Shown one piece after another: positions 20,846 to 29,700 of a stretch of DNA of 64,000 nucleotides. The notes under the pieces were generated by a model. It was not told where the DNA came from and did no database searches. It worked only from the letters and a program-made list of their open reading frames with translations. A program made the translations under genes and the position numbers. Positions within the stretch are counted from its first letter, which is position 1, and every line of letters begins with the position of its first letter. Where the stretch lies: assembly GCF_900107455.1 (NCBI RefSeq), contig NZ_FNQB01000005.1, positions 248,001-312,000 on the forward strand, in the 5' to 3' direction. Origin of the DNA: Asanoa ishikariensis (lineage in GTDB: Bacteria; Actinomycetota; Actinomycetes; Mycobacteriales; Micromonosporaceae).

Positions 20846-22176
20846 CCCGTCAGATCCGGCTCGCCCTGCGCGCGTACGGGGTCGGTGGCCCCGGGCAGCA
20901 CAGCCTGTGGAAGGACCCGCGCGTCCCGAAGAACGCGAGCATCGACATCGACTGGTACATCGCGCAGGCCAAGGCCGCCGAGCACGCCAAGTTCGACGCA
21001 CTGTTCATCGTGGACAGCCAGTTCATCAACGAGACCTACCCGCCGCATTACCTCAACCGGCTGGAGCCGCTCACGCTGCTCTCGGCTGTCGCCGTCCATA
21101 CTCGACACATCGGACTGGTGGGCACGCTCAGCTCCACCTACAACTCGCCGTTCAACGTGGCCCGGCGGTTCGCCTCGCTCGACCACATCAGCCGCGGCCG
21201 TTCCGGGTGGAACGTGGTCACCAGCCTGGACTCCGGGACGTCCCGCAACTACGGGCTCGATGAGCACCTCGACTACGCGACCCGCTACGGGCGGGCCCTC
21301 GAGCACGTCACCGTGGTGCGGGGGCTGTGGGACTCGTACGAGGACGACGCGTTCCCGGCCGACGTCGCGCGGGACGTCTTCCTCGACCCGGCCAAGCTGC
21401 ACGCCCTGGACTACGTCGGCGAGCACTTCCGGGTGGCCGGGCCGCTGAACCTCTCGCGCTCGCCGCAGGGCCAGCCGGTGATCTTCCAGGCCGGCGTCTC
21501 CGAGGAGGGCCGCAACCTGGCCGCGCACGTCGCCGAGGGGATCTACGCTCCGGGCGGCTCGCTGGAGCAGACCCGCGACTACTACGCCGACATCAAGCGG
21601 CGCACCGCCGCCGTCGGGCGGGACCCCGACCACGTGCTCGTCTTCCTCGGTGCCGCGCCGGTGATCGCCGGCACCGACGCCGAGGCACACCGGCTGTCCC
21701 GCGAGATCTTCGACGCGGACAACGACTTCCCGCGCAAGCTGGCCGCGTTCGGGCGCGCGTTCGGTGCGTACGACTTCGCCCAGCACGACCTCGACGCGCC
21801 GTTCCCGGACGTCGCCGACCTGGCCGAGCGCGGCGGCCGCACCCGCGGCGCGGAGGTCGTCCGCCGGGCGCGCGAGGAGAAGCTGACGCTGCGCGAGACG
21901 GTGCTGGCCTTCACCGACTACTCGCCCTCGCCGTTCACCGGCGACCCGTGGACCGTCGCGGACACCATCGAGAGCTGGTTCGCCGCCGGCACGTTCGACG
22001 GGCTCAACCTCGGCTTCCGTACCCACGAGGACCTGGACCGGTTCGTCGCCGACGTCGTGCCGATCCTCCAGGCGCGCGGCCTGTTCCGCACCGACTACGA
22101 GGCCGACACCCTGCGCGGCAACCTGGGACTGCCGATCCCGGAGAACCGCTGGACGACCGCGGAGGCGGTCCGATGA
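20842..22176 (+). CDS. LLM-class FMN-dependent monooxygenase (NtaA/SnaA/DszA type), copy 2
   Basis: 444 residues, clearly paralogous to the product at 14541 over the full length (shared blocks DSQFI, PLTLLSAVAVHT, GLVGTLS/TTTYN, SRSPQGQPVIFQAG, TLRGNLGLPIPEN). It needs reduced FMN from a partner such as the reductases at 24597 or 25088. Two paralogues in one operon suggest successive oxidations, as DszC/DszA do in dibenzothiophene desulfurisation, or two related substrates. It is translationally coupled on both sides (ATGA overlaps). Confidence 0.92.
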   Translation: MTRQIRLALRAYGVGGPGQHSLWKDPRVPKNASIDIDWYIAQAKAAEHAKFDALFIVDSQFINETYPPHYLNRLEPLTLLSAVAVHTRHIGLVGTLSSTYNSPFNVARRFASLDHISRGRSGWNVVTSLDSGTSRNYGLDEHLDYATRYGRALEHVTVVRGLWDSYEDDAFPADVARDVFLDPAKLHALDYVGEHFRVAGPLNLSRSPQGQPVIFQAGVSEEGRNLAAHVAEGIYAPGGSLEQTRDYYADIKRRTAAVGRDPDHVLVFLGAAPVIAGTDAEAHRLSREIFDADNDFPRKLAAFGRAFGAYDFAQHDLDAPFPDVADLAERGGRTRGAEVVRRAREEKLTLRETVLAFTDYSPSPFTGDPWTVADTIESWFAAGTFDGLNLGFRTHEDLDRFVADVVPILQARGLFRTDYEADTLRGNLGLPIPENRWTTAEAVR

Positions 22177-23873
22177 CCGACGTGGTGTTCCCGGCCGGGT
22201 CGCCGCCGGCCACGGTCGACGTGCTCGTCGTCGGTGCCGGGCCGGTCGGGCTGTCCGCGGCGGTCGAGCTTGCCAACCGCGGCGTCGACGTCGCCGTTGT
22301 CGACCAGGGCACGTCGGCCGCCCTCGTGCGGGCCGGCGCGATGGGCCACAGCCCGCGGGTGGTCGAGCATTTCCGCCGCTGGGGTGTGTTGCAACGGGTC
22401 CGGGACGCCTGGACGTTCCCACCCGAGTGGAACCACGGCATCCGGGTGGCCACCTCACTGGTCGGCCACGACCTGGTGCCCCGGCCACCGCGCGGCTTCA
22501 CCGACCCGGGCGCCCGGCGGCACTCGCTGGCCGCACCGATCCGCCGGCCGCAGACGGCGTTGCAGCACGCGTTCCTGGGCCACCTCGCGGACCGCGGCGT
22601 GACCGTCGCGGGCGGGTGGCGCGTCGACTCGTTGCGCGACACCGGTGACGCCGTGCGGACCACGGTGGTCGGCGCGGACACGGCACGGACGATCCGGTCC
22701 CGCTACGTGATCGGTGCGGATGGCGGGCGCAGCACGGTGCGGCGCCTGGCCGGGATCAGCCGGGCCGGTGACTACGCCGACGAGAAGATGTTCCGGCTGG
22801 TCGTGCGAGCCGGTGCTGGCTACGAGCGGGCCGGGCCGGCGCCTAGCGGCGCCAACATCGTGTTCAACGACCAGGCCTCGGGGTTCCTGGCGGCGATCAG
22901 CCCGACCGAGTGGCGGGTCTACGCCGGCCCCTACGCGCTCGACGCGGAGCCGGCCGAGGCCGAGCTGTTGGCGGTCGCCAAGGCCGCCTTCGGCTTCGAC
23001 CTGGAACTGGAGCTCGCGTCGTCGACCACGTACTACCAGGCGACCCGGATCGCGCGGACGTTCCGCTCCGGACGGGTGCTGCTGGCCGGCGACGCGGCCC
23101 ACGTGCGTACCCCCGGCGGCAACCTCGGCGAGGGCTTCGGCGACGTGGTGAACCTCGGCTGGAAGCTCGCCGCGGTGCTCGCCGGCCACGGCTCGGAGGC
23201 GCTGCTGGACTCCTACGACGAGGAGCGGCGACCGCACAACTGGCGGGTCGCCGACCACGCGCTCGACCGGGCACGTCGCGGCCGTGAGCGGCTGGCCGCC
23301 GTCCGGGCGATCGGCGTGCCCGACGACGCCGACCTGTCGGACGTGGCCGAGGAGCGCCGCGACCGGATCCGGGAGTTGCTGGCCGGCGAGGGCTTCGAGG
23401 CGCCGGGCGTGCTGTTCGACGAGCGCTACGACGCCTCGACCGCGCTCTGGTACGAGGACGAGCAGCACGCCTCCGAACCGGCGTGGGCGGCCGACACCTA
23501 TGTGGACGATCCGCGGCCCGGCCACCGCGCCCCCGACGGTTACGTCGACCCGTGGGGCGACACGCTCTACGACCGGATCGGCAACGACTTCGCGCTGCTG
23601 GTGCTCGGCGGCGACGGCACCGTGGCGCGCGCGTTCGTCGCCGCGGCCGCCCGTCGGGCGCTGCCGTTCACCGTGGTGCACCTGCTGAACCCGGGCGTTC
23701 GCGCGCTCTACGGCGCGGACACCGTGCTGGTCCGGCCCGACCAGCACGTCGCCTGGCGCGGCGGAGCGCTGCCCGCCGGCGGCGCCGCGGCGGTGCTCGA
23801 CCGCGTCCTCGGCCAACCCACTCCGTCCTCAGAAGGGATCCGGCATGACCTCTCCCAGCCCGCCGCCGTCTGA
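22173..23873 (+). CDS. FAD-dependent aromatic hydroxylase (PHBH/MhpA class)
   Basis: 566 residues. Rossmann FAD motif VVGAGPVGLSAAVELANRG near residue 18, DG motif VIGADGGRSTVRRLAG, and the GD motif GRVLLAGDAAHVRTPGGNLGEGFGDVVNLGWKLAA. A C-terminal thioredoxin-like domain (about 430-560) is typical of the group-A hydroxylases PheA/MhpA. They hydroxylate phenolic or other activated rings with NAD(P)H and O2. Its presence with two LLM enzymes suggests the imported compound has an aromatic or enolic core that is hydroxylated after C-S cleavage (inference). The start overlaps the preceding stop by four bases. Confidence 0.9.
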   Translation: MTDVVFPAGSPPATVDVLVVGAGPVGLSAAVELANRGVDVAVVDQGTSAALVRAGAMGHSPRVVEHFRRWGVLQRVRDAWTFPPEWNHGIRVATSLVGHDLVPRPPRGFTDPGARRHSLAAPIRRPQTALQHAFLGHLADRGVTVAGGWRVDSLRDTGDAVRTTVVGADTARTIRSRYVIGADGGRSTVRRLAGISRAGDYADEKMFRLVVRAGAGYERAGPAPSGANIVFNDQASGFLAAISPTEWRVYAGPYALDAEPAEAELLAVAKAAFGFDLELELASSTTYYQATRIARTFRSGRVLLAGDAAHVRTPGGNLGEGFGDVVNLGWKLAAVLAGHGSEALLDSYDEERRPHNWRVADHALDRARRGRERLAAVRAIGVPDDADLSDVAEERRDRIRELLAGEGFEAPGVLFDERYDASTALWYEDEQHASEPAWAADTYVDDPRPGHRAPDGYVDPWGDTLYDRIGNDFALLVLGGDGTVARAFVAAAARRALPFTVVHLLNPGVRALYGADTVLVRPDQHVAWRGGALPAGGAAAVLDRVLGQPTPSSEGIRHDLSQPAAV

Positions 23874-24597
23874 ACGCGACTTCACCGCCCCGCCCGGGCT
23901 GCGTACCCGGGGCACCGTGGTCGTCGTCGCCGGGCGCGGCGAGACACCCGACAGCTACGCGCGCTTCGGTGCCCGGCTGGCCGCCGACGCCTACCGGGTC
24001 CGCGTCCTGCCCGCGCCCGACCTCGACCCGGCCGACCTGCCGGCCTTCGTCGCCTCGTTGAGCGCGGCGATCGACGGCATCGCCGACCGGGTCGGCCCGC
24101 TCGTCCTGGTCGGCGCCGACACCGGCGCCGTCGCCGTGGGTGCGGCGGTGGCGGCGCTGCAGCCGGACGGCGTCGTCCTCGCCGGGCTGCCCGGCTACGA
24201 CACCCACCGCGTGCTGGGCTGGGACGAGGAACTGGACGCCCGCACCCATTGCCCGGTGCACCGCGGCGTGCTCACCGGCGACACGGCCGTCCGGCCCGGC
24301 GGGCTGGCCACGCCGGTGCCGGCCGGGCTGCTCGACGCCGCGTACGGCAGCACCGCCGAACCGCCGCACCTGCTGCTGGTCGGCGACGCCGACCCACTGG
24401 CCGACCGGGCGGCGCTGGGCCGGCTGGCCAAGGCACTCCCGTCGGTGCGGCTGTCCGTGGTCCGGGGCGCGCACCACGACGTGCTCAACGACCTGTCGCA
24501 CCGGTCGGTGGCCGCGCACGTCGTCACGTTCCTGGAGGCGCTGCGCGGCACACCGCCGCTCGCGCCGGTCGTCGAGACGGAAACGGGTACCTGGTGA
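23845..24597 (+). CDS. Alpha/beta-hydrolase with Asp in the nucleophile elbow
   Basis: 250 residues. The alpha/beta-hydrolase fold is evident from TVVVVAGRGETPDSYARFGARLA and LLLVGDADPLADRAAL (acid) with VVRGAHHDVLND (catalytic His). The nucleophile elbow reads LVGADTGA, so the usual Gly-x-Ser-x-Gly is Gly-x-Asp-x-Gly, as in haloalkane dehalogenases and epoxide hydrolases. The enzyme may attack carbon rather than an acyl group. It overlaps the hydroxylase gene by 29 bases and the flavin reductase by one. Substrate unknown; ring-opening, C-C or epoxide/halide hydrolysis are all possible. Confidence 0.82.
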   Translation: MTSPSPPPSERDFTAPPGLRTRGTVVVVAGRGETPDSYARFGARLAADAYRVRVLPAPDLDPADLPAFVASLSAAIDGIADRVGPLVLVGADTGAVAVGAAVAALQPDGVVLAGLPGYDTHRVLGWDEELDARTHCPVHRGVLTGDTAVRPGGLATPVPAGLLDAAYGSTAEPPHLLLVGDADPLADRAALGRLAKALPSVRLSVVRGAHHDVLNDLSHRSVAAHVVTFLEALRGTPPLAPVVETETGTW

Positions 24598-25091
24598 TGG
24601 AGCAGACAATCCTTGGTCCGGAGTCGTTCCGGACGTTGCTGCGCCGGCACGCCGCCACGGTCACGGTGGTCACCGCGCCGGGTGCGCCACCGGTCGGCTT
24701 CACCGCGACGTCGTTCACGTCGGTGTCGCTGCGTCCGCCGCTGGTCTCGTTCTGCCTTGACCGTGGCTCGTCGAGCTGGCCGACGTTGGCGGACGCGTCG
24801 CACGTGGGCGTGCACCTGCTGGGCGAGGACCAGCAGGAGATCGCCCGGACGTTCGCGACGAGCGGCATCGACCGCTTCGCCGCGCACACCGACTGGCGCC
24901 TGGGGCCGCACGGGGTGCCGCTGCTGACCTCGCCGGTGGCGTGGCTGCTGTGCCGGGTGACCGAGCGGGTCACCGCCGGCGACCACGCGATCGTGCTGGC
25001 CGAGCCGGTCGACGGCCAACACGACGAGAGCGGCCGGCCGCTGGTCTACCACATGGGCGGCTACGGTTCGATCGCACGGGAGGCGGCATGA
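24597..25091 (+). CDS. Flavin reductase (HpaC/DszD-like)
   Basis: 164 residues. Flavin-reductase-domain motifs: ESFRTLLRRHAATVTVVTA, PVGFTATSFTSVSLRPPLVSFCLD, HVGVHLLGEDQQEIARTFA and PVAWLLCRV. It reduces free FMN or FAD with NAD(P)H and passes it to the two LLM monooxygenases. ATG 24597 overlaps the stop of the hydrolase (TGATG). The stop overlaps the next gene by four bases. Confidence 0.92.
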   Translation: MEQTILGPESFRTLLRRHAATVTVVTAPGAPPVGFTATSFTSVSLRPPLVSFCLDRGSSSWPTLADASHVGVHLLGEDQQEIARTFATSGIDRFAAHTDWRLGPHGVPLLTSPVAWLLCRVTERVTAGDHAIVLAEPVDGQHDESGRPLVYHMGGYGSIAREAA

Positions 25092-25594
25092 CGACCGTGG
25101 TGACCCTGGTCGGCAATCCACGGTCCGGGTCGCGAACCCGTGCGCTGGCCGACGGGGTGGTGGCGGAGTTGTCGGCCCGGGCGGCTTTCGACGAGCCGCA
25201 CGTGCTGGAGCTCAGCGAGCTTGTGGGTGTCACGTTCTCTGCCGAGCCGGCGGTGGCGGCGGCACCGGTCGCCGATCCGTTCGCGGTGGTCCGGTCCGCG
25301 CGGCTGTTGGTGGTGGCGACCCCGACGTACAAGGGCACGTACACGGGGCTGTTGAAGGTTTTCCTGGACCGCTTCGGTCATCGGGAGCTGGCCGGTGCGG
25401 TCGCGGTGCCGGTCGCCATCGCCGCGTCGGAGGCCCATCGGCAGTCGGTCGGCGCGACGCTGACCGACCTGTTGGTCGAGCTCGGCGCGACGGTCCCGGC
25501 GCCGCCGTTGGCGGTCCTCGAACCGGACGTGGCGGACGCGGCTGCCATGTGGGCGACCGCGCACGCCGACGCGGTGCTGGCGGCGTTGAAATGA
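25088..25594 (+). CDS. NADPH-dependent FMN reductase (SsuE/MsuE fold)
   Basis: 168 residues with the flavodoxin-like fold of SsuE/MsuE: VTLVGNPRSGSRTRALADGV at the N-terminus (phosphate-binding loop) and LVVATPTYKGTYTGLLKVFLDRF. SsuE partners alkanesulfonate monooxygenase SsuD, an LLM enzyme, and is induced by sulfur starvation. Its presence with LLM genes behind a Cys-type leader peptide supports a sulfur-scavenging operon. Last gene; a strong terminator hairpin follows nine bases later. Confidence 0.92.
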   Translation: MTTVVTLVGNPRSGSRTRALADGVVAELSARAAFDEPHVLELSELVGVTFSAEPAVAAAPVADPFAVVRSARLLVVATPTYKGTYTGLLKVFLDRFGHRELAGAVAVPVAIAASEAHRQSVGATLTDLLVELGATVPAPPLAVLEPDVADAAAMWATAHADAVLAALK

Positions 25595-25602
25595 AACGCG
25601 AA

Positions 25603-25634
25603 CGGCGGCGGAGCCAGTGTTGGCTCCGCCGCCG
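25603..25634. terminator. Bidirectional terminator hairpin
   Basis: A perfect 14-pair stem (CGGCGGCGGAGCCA and its complement) with a GTGT loop lies between the end of the rightward operon and the convergent DUF3068 gene. No U-run follows, as is common in high-GC actinobacteria. It can serve both strands. Confidence 0.8.
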
Positions 25635-25650
25635 TCGGTCGCGATAGTGC

Positions 25651-26670
25651 TTAGGAATCCTTGAGGTGTCGGCCCGCGCCGACCTCCTCCGGCTCCGGAG
25701 CCGGGGCAACCGCCTTGGCGGCCGGGCGCCGCCGGAGCAGCAGCAGGCCGCCGCCGATCAGGAGCACGCCGAGCAGCAGCAGGACCAGCGGGCCCCACAG
25801 CTTGACCAGCATCAGGAGCTGCCGGTTGCTCGACGCCGTGTCGGCGCTCTTCTTGATGGTGTCGTCGGTGTACGTGAAGGTCGCGTCAAGGATCGTCACG
25901 GACACGCCGTTGTTGGCCAGCAGGTTCTTGTGCTGGACCTCCTGGACCTTGATGAACTGCCCGGTCGTCGGCTCGACCCACACCGTGCGGGTGTTGTCGT
26001 AGACGATCTCGCCCGAGGTCGCGCCCGGGGCGAGCGCGCCCACCAGCACCGACATCCGGTCGGCCGGCACCTGCTGCCGGCCCTCGCGGATCTCCTGGGT
26101 GAACTGGTAGGTCTCCAGGCCCGCGATCTCTTCGGTCTTGACGAACTTGGCGGGCTGCGTGGCCAGCACGTCACGGTCGAAGATCTGGTAGTCCTTCTTC
26201 TCCGTGCCGAACGGGAACTTGTAGATCTGGCCCGAGTAGTCGACGTCCTCGCGGTTGCCGCCCGTGTCGAGCCACTGCCCGTCCCACTTCTGCGCCGCCG
26301 CGGTCTTGCGGTCGACGGCCAGCGAGGTGCTGTAGGCGCTGACCCGTTCGTTGTTGTCGGTGCGCACCACGTCCTGGCCGACCAGCCACACCGCGGCCGA
26401 GCCGTCGAGGTCACCGGTCAGCCCGGCGGTCGCCTTCCGGTCGGCCTGGACCCGGATCGTCGAGCGCAAGGTGCCCGTGTTGACCGCCACCTGGCCGTTG
26501 GTGATCTGCATGAAGGTGGCGTTGGGCGCCTCGGCTATCGACTGCGTCGGCTCAAGGTCGTAGGGGAGCTGGGCCGCTCGCGGGCCGACCACGAAAGCCA
26601 GCCCGGCGGCGAAGACCACGGCTACCACGCCGACGCCGAAGAGCACGGCACTGACCGCGCGGGACGTCAT
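25651..26670 (-). CDS. DUF3068 / PorA-family membrane protein
   Basis: 339 residues. One N-terminal membrane span (about 5-30), a long exported domain (residues 35-290) and a second span near 296-315 (LLMLVKLWGPLVLLLLGVLLIGGGLLLL) with a short basic tail. This is the DUF3068 architecture; the mycobacterial homologue (Rv0227c) is an essential-type envelope protein next to arabinan biosynthesis genes. Function unknown. GGAGG precedes the ATG. It is the last gene of the leftward VWA-AftD-DUF3068 unit, 59 bases after the AftD stop. Confidence 0.9.
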   Translation of the reverse strand: MTSRAVSAVLFGVGVVAVVFAAGLAFVVGPRAAQLPYDLEPTQSIAEAPNATFMQITNGQVAVNTGTLRSTIRVQADRKATAGLTGDLDGSAAVWLVGQDVVRTDNNERVSAYSTSLAVDRKTAAAQKWDGQWLDTGGNREDVDYSGQIYKFPFGTEKKDYQIFDRDVLATQPAKFVKTEEIAGLETYQFTQEIREGRQQVPADRMSVLVGALAPGATSGEIVYDNTRTVWVEPTTGQFIKVQEVQHKNLLANNGVSVTILDATFTYTDDTIKKSADTASSNRQLLMLVKLWGPLVLLLLGVLLIGGGLLLLRRRPAAKAVAPAPEPEEVGAGRHLKDS

Positions 26671-26729
26671 GGGGTGCCTCCACAATGTAGGTATTGACAG
26701 GGGGGAACGCGCTGCTGGCGAGCAGGTTA

Positions 26730-29700
26730 CTACTGAGTCACTTCCGTCCGCGACCCCCAAGATTTCGGACGTCGCAGTACCAATGTGTAGTTCCAGGTGA
26801 TCGTTTCGCGGAGCAACGGCACCCGGGCGGACCATTGCGCCCACCAGGGGTGGTACCGGGGCAGGACATCGACGATCTCGACCTGACCCTGGCGTGCGGC
26901 GGCCCGTGCCCAGCGGTGCACCTGGGCGGCGCTGACCGGGAACAGCGTCTCGCCGTAACGGTTCTTGGGCTCGCGGCCGAACTTCTTCGCGTACCGCCGG
27001 CGGGCGCGTGTCCCGCCGAGGTAGTGCCAGGGCGCGGTCTCGTGGCCGCCCCACGGCGACAGCCACGGCGTGAACGAGACGAACAGCGTGCCACCGGGCC
27101 GGGTCACGCGGACCATCTCGTCGAGCATCCGCTCCGGGGTCGCCACGTGCTCGACGACGTTGGACGAGTAGCAGACGTCGACCGACGAGGTCCGCACCGG
27201 CAGTGCCGTGCCGCTGCCGCGCACGGACGGCGCCCCGGCCCCGCCGTTGCCGGGCTCCGGGAGGTCCCCGGCCTCAGGATCGAGACCGAGGTACGTGGCC
27301 CCGGCCCGCTGGAAGGCCTCGGCGAAGTAGCCAGGGCCGCCGCCCACGTCGAGCACCACCGTGTCACGAAGGTCCAGATAGGACCCGAGCTGGCGGACCG
27401 AGTCGGCCGCGAGCGTGGAGTAGAAGCGGTCCGGGTCGCTCTGCTCGTGCAGGAACGCCCGGAACAACCGCACCGCCCGCCCGAGGGTGGCCCGGTAGGG
27501 CGGCGGTCCCTGCGGAAGCTCCTTGGCCGACGGCGCCAAAGTCGCGGCCACCGCGCACACCGCGGCCAGCAAAGCGGCCTGGGTAGGCCCGGTGTAGGCC
27601 CAGTCCTGCCCGTGTCCCTGCACCCGGCCGAGCACCGCGATCGCGGTGCCGATGACAGCGGCGGCGGCCGCCACCACGGGCAGCAGGTGGGGCCATAGCT
27701 GTCGGCCCAGCATCGCGGCGATCAGCAACGCCAACGCGGGGAAGCCGCCGAGCACGACGGCGACCAGGCCGAGCGGCACGACGATCCACCACGACGGTGC
27801 CCTCGGCGCCATGAAAGGCGTGCCCGCCCTGCGCCGGACCGGGATCAGCACCAGCACGAAGACCAGGAGCACGGCGGCGGCGCCGGTGGCCAGACCCGCG
27901 CGGTACGACCGGTCCGGGGTGAACTCGAGCGTCACCGTGCCACCGGCACCGGCGGGCACCTCGTACGCCTGCTGCCACCCGTCGACGCGGACCTTGCGCA
28001 GGCGGGTCCCGTCCAGCGTCGCGGCCGCGCCGCTGCTGAAGTTCTCCGGGATCACCAACAGCGCGGCCTCGCCGGGCCCGACCGTCACCGTGCGGACGGT
28101 CGTGTCCCAGCGGGACACGCTCACCGCGCGGGTTTGGGCCGGTGCGGTAGCGGCGGTCCGGACCGGTGCCAGCGTGGCGGTGTCGACCAGGAACGCCTTC
28201 GAAGGCGTGGTGTGCAGCCGGTGCTCGCCCGCCTCCAACGCCACGGAGGCGCTGGCGAACAGGTCGCAGATGGTCACCGGCAGCCCCCGCCCGGCCCGGA
28301 CGTCGGCCAGGCTGCCGGCGACCGAGGTGGCGTAGGCGGTGCCGTCCAGCGTGACGGTCGGACCAGCGCCGCACGGCGCGTCGATCCTGGGCGCCGTGCC
28401 CTGGGCGGTGACACCGGGGATCTCGACCTCGGCGAACCCGACGGGTGCCGGCCAGCCGTTGCCCCGCGAGTCGCCGGTGACCTCCGCGGACCGGGAGACC
28501 ACGATCGAGAGCCGGTCAGTGGTCAGCGCCGGGAAGCGCACCCAGCCGTCGGTGCCGACGTCGGCGGGGAGGTCGCGCCCGCCGGCACGCAGGACGACCG
28601 CGAGGGGCTTCGAGGCGGCCGGCGCGTCGGGAACGATCAGGCGGAGCCGGTCGATCCGGCGCTTGCCCGTCCAGGCCAGGTCGACGGACGGGGTCGGGTC
28701 GACCGGCTCGGACAGCCACGCCGTCGCCGGGTCGCCGTCGACGGCAGCGTCCGCGCCGACCAGCGGGTCACCGGCGAGCACCGACGAGGACGCGGCGGTC
28801 ACCGGCGCGTCCAGCGGCAGCGTGCCGCCGGGCCGCGGGCGGGCGGTCAGCCGCAGGCCGTAGTCGGCCTTCATGGGCGTGGCGAAGATCCGGTCCAGGC
28901 CGAGCGGCTCCTCACCGACGCGGCTCAGGAACTGATCACAGTGGATGGTGCCGGCCGGCGCGAAGCAGGCGCCGCGGTCCTCCGGGCCGCGGGCGAACGC
29001 GTAGACCGGTGGCCGCCCGCTGGGCGAGTCGGCGGGCACCCGCAGCGCGCGTTCGGCAGCCAGTCCCGGTATTCCCAGCTCGCGCAGGCCGACCGCGCCG
29101 TTCGGGAAGCCGGGGGCCAGCGCCAGCACGGTCACCCGTACCGTCGCGGTCAGGCCGGGCAGCGGGTCGAGCCGGTGCGGACCCGGGCGCTGCGGCACCT
29201 GGCGTTCGATGTCGCCCTGGTCGGTGCTGACCCGCACGTAGCCGACCGGGGTGGCGTCGCGCAGGTCGGTGTCGAAGTCCACGGTGAGCTCGTCGACCCG
29301 GCGCGGAGTGTCGAAGGTGACCTCCAGCCACTGGCCGGCGGCCGGTGCGAGGGGGTCCGACCGCCAGGCCGTGCGCGGGTCGCCGTCGAGCGCCGCGAAC
29401 GGCAGGTGCGACACGTCGGTCGGCGCCAGGGTGTCGGCGAAGGCCGCGCTGCTGGACGCGGTGACGGACCGGATTCCCTGGTACGCCGTGACGGTCTCGT
29501 GCCCGGCCGCCGCGAACGGGAGCAGGTCGCCGCGCTGCCGCCCCTGGCGGGTCTCCTCGTCCGAGGTCATCGTCTGGCTCAGGTTGTCGCGGACGCGGCC
29601 GACGTTGAGCTCGCGGCGGCGCAGCCCGTCGGTGACGATCGGCGCCACGTAAGTCGGCACTGTCGTGGTCAGGTCGTCGCCGGCGAGCACCGTCGGTGTC

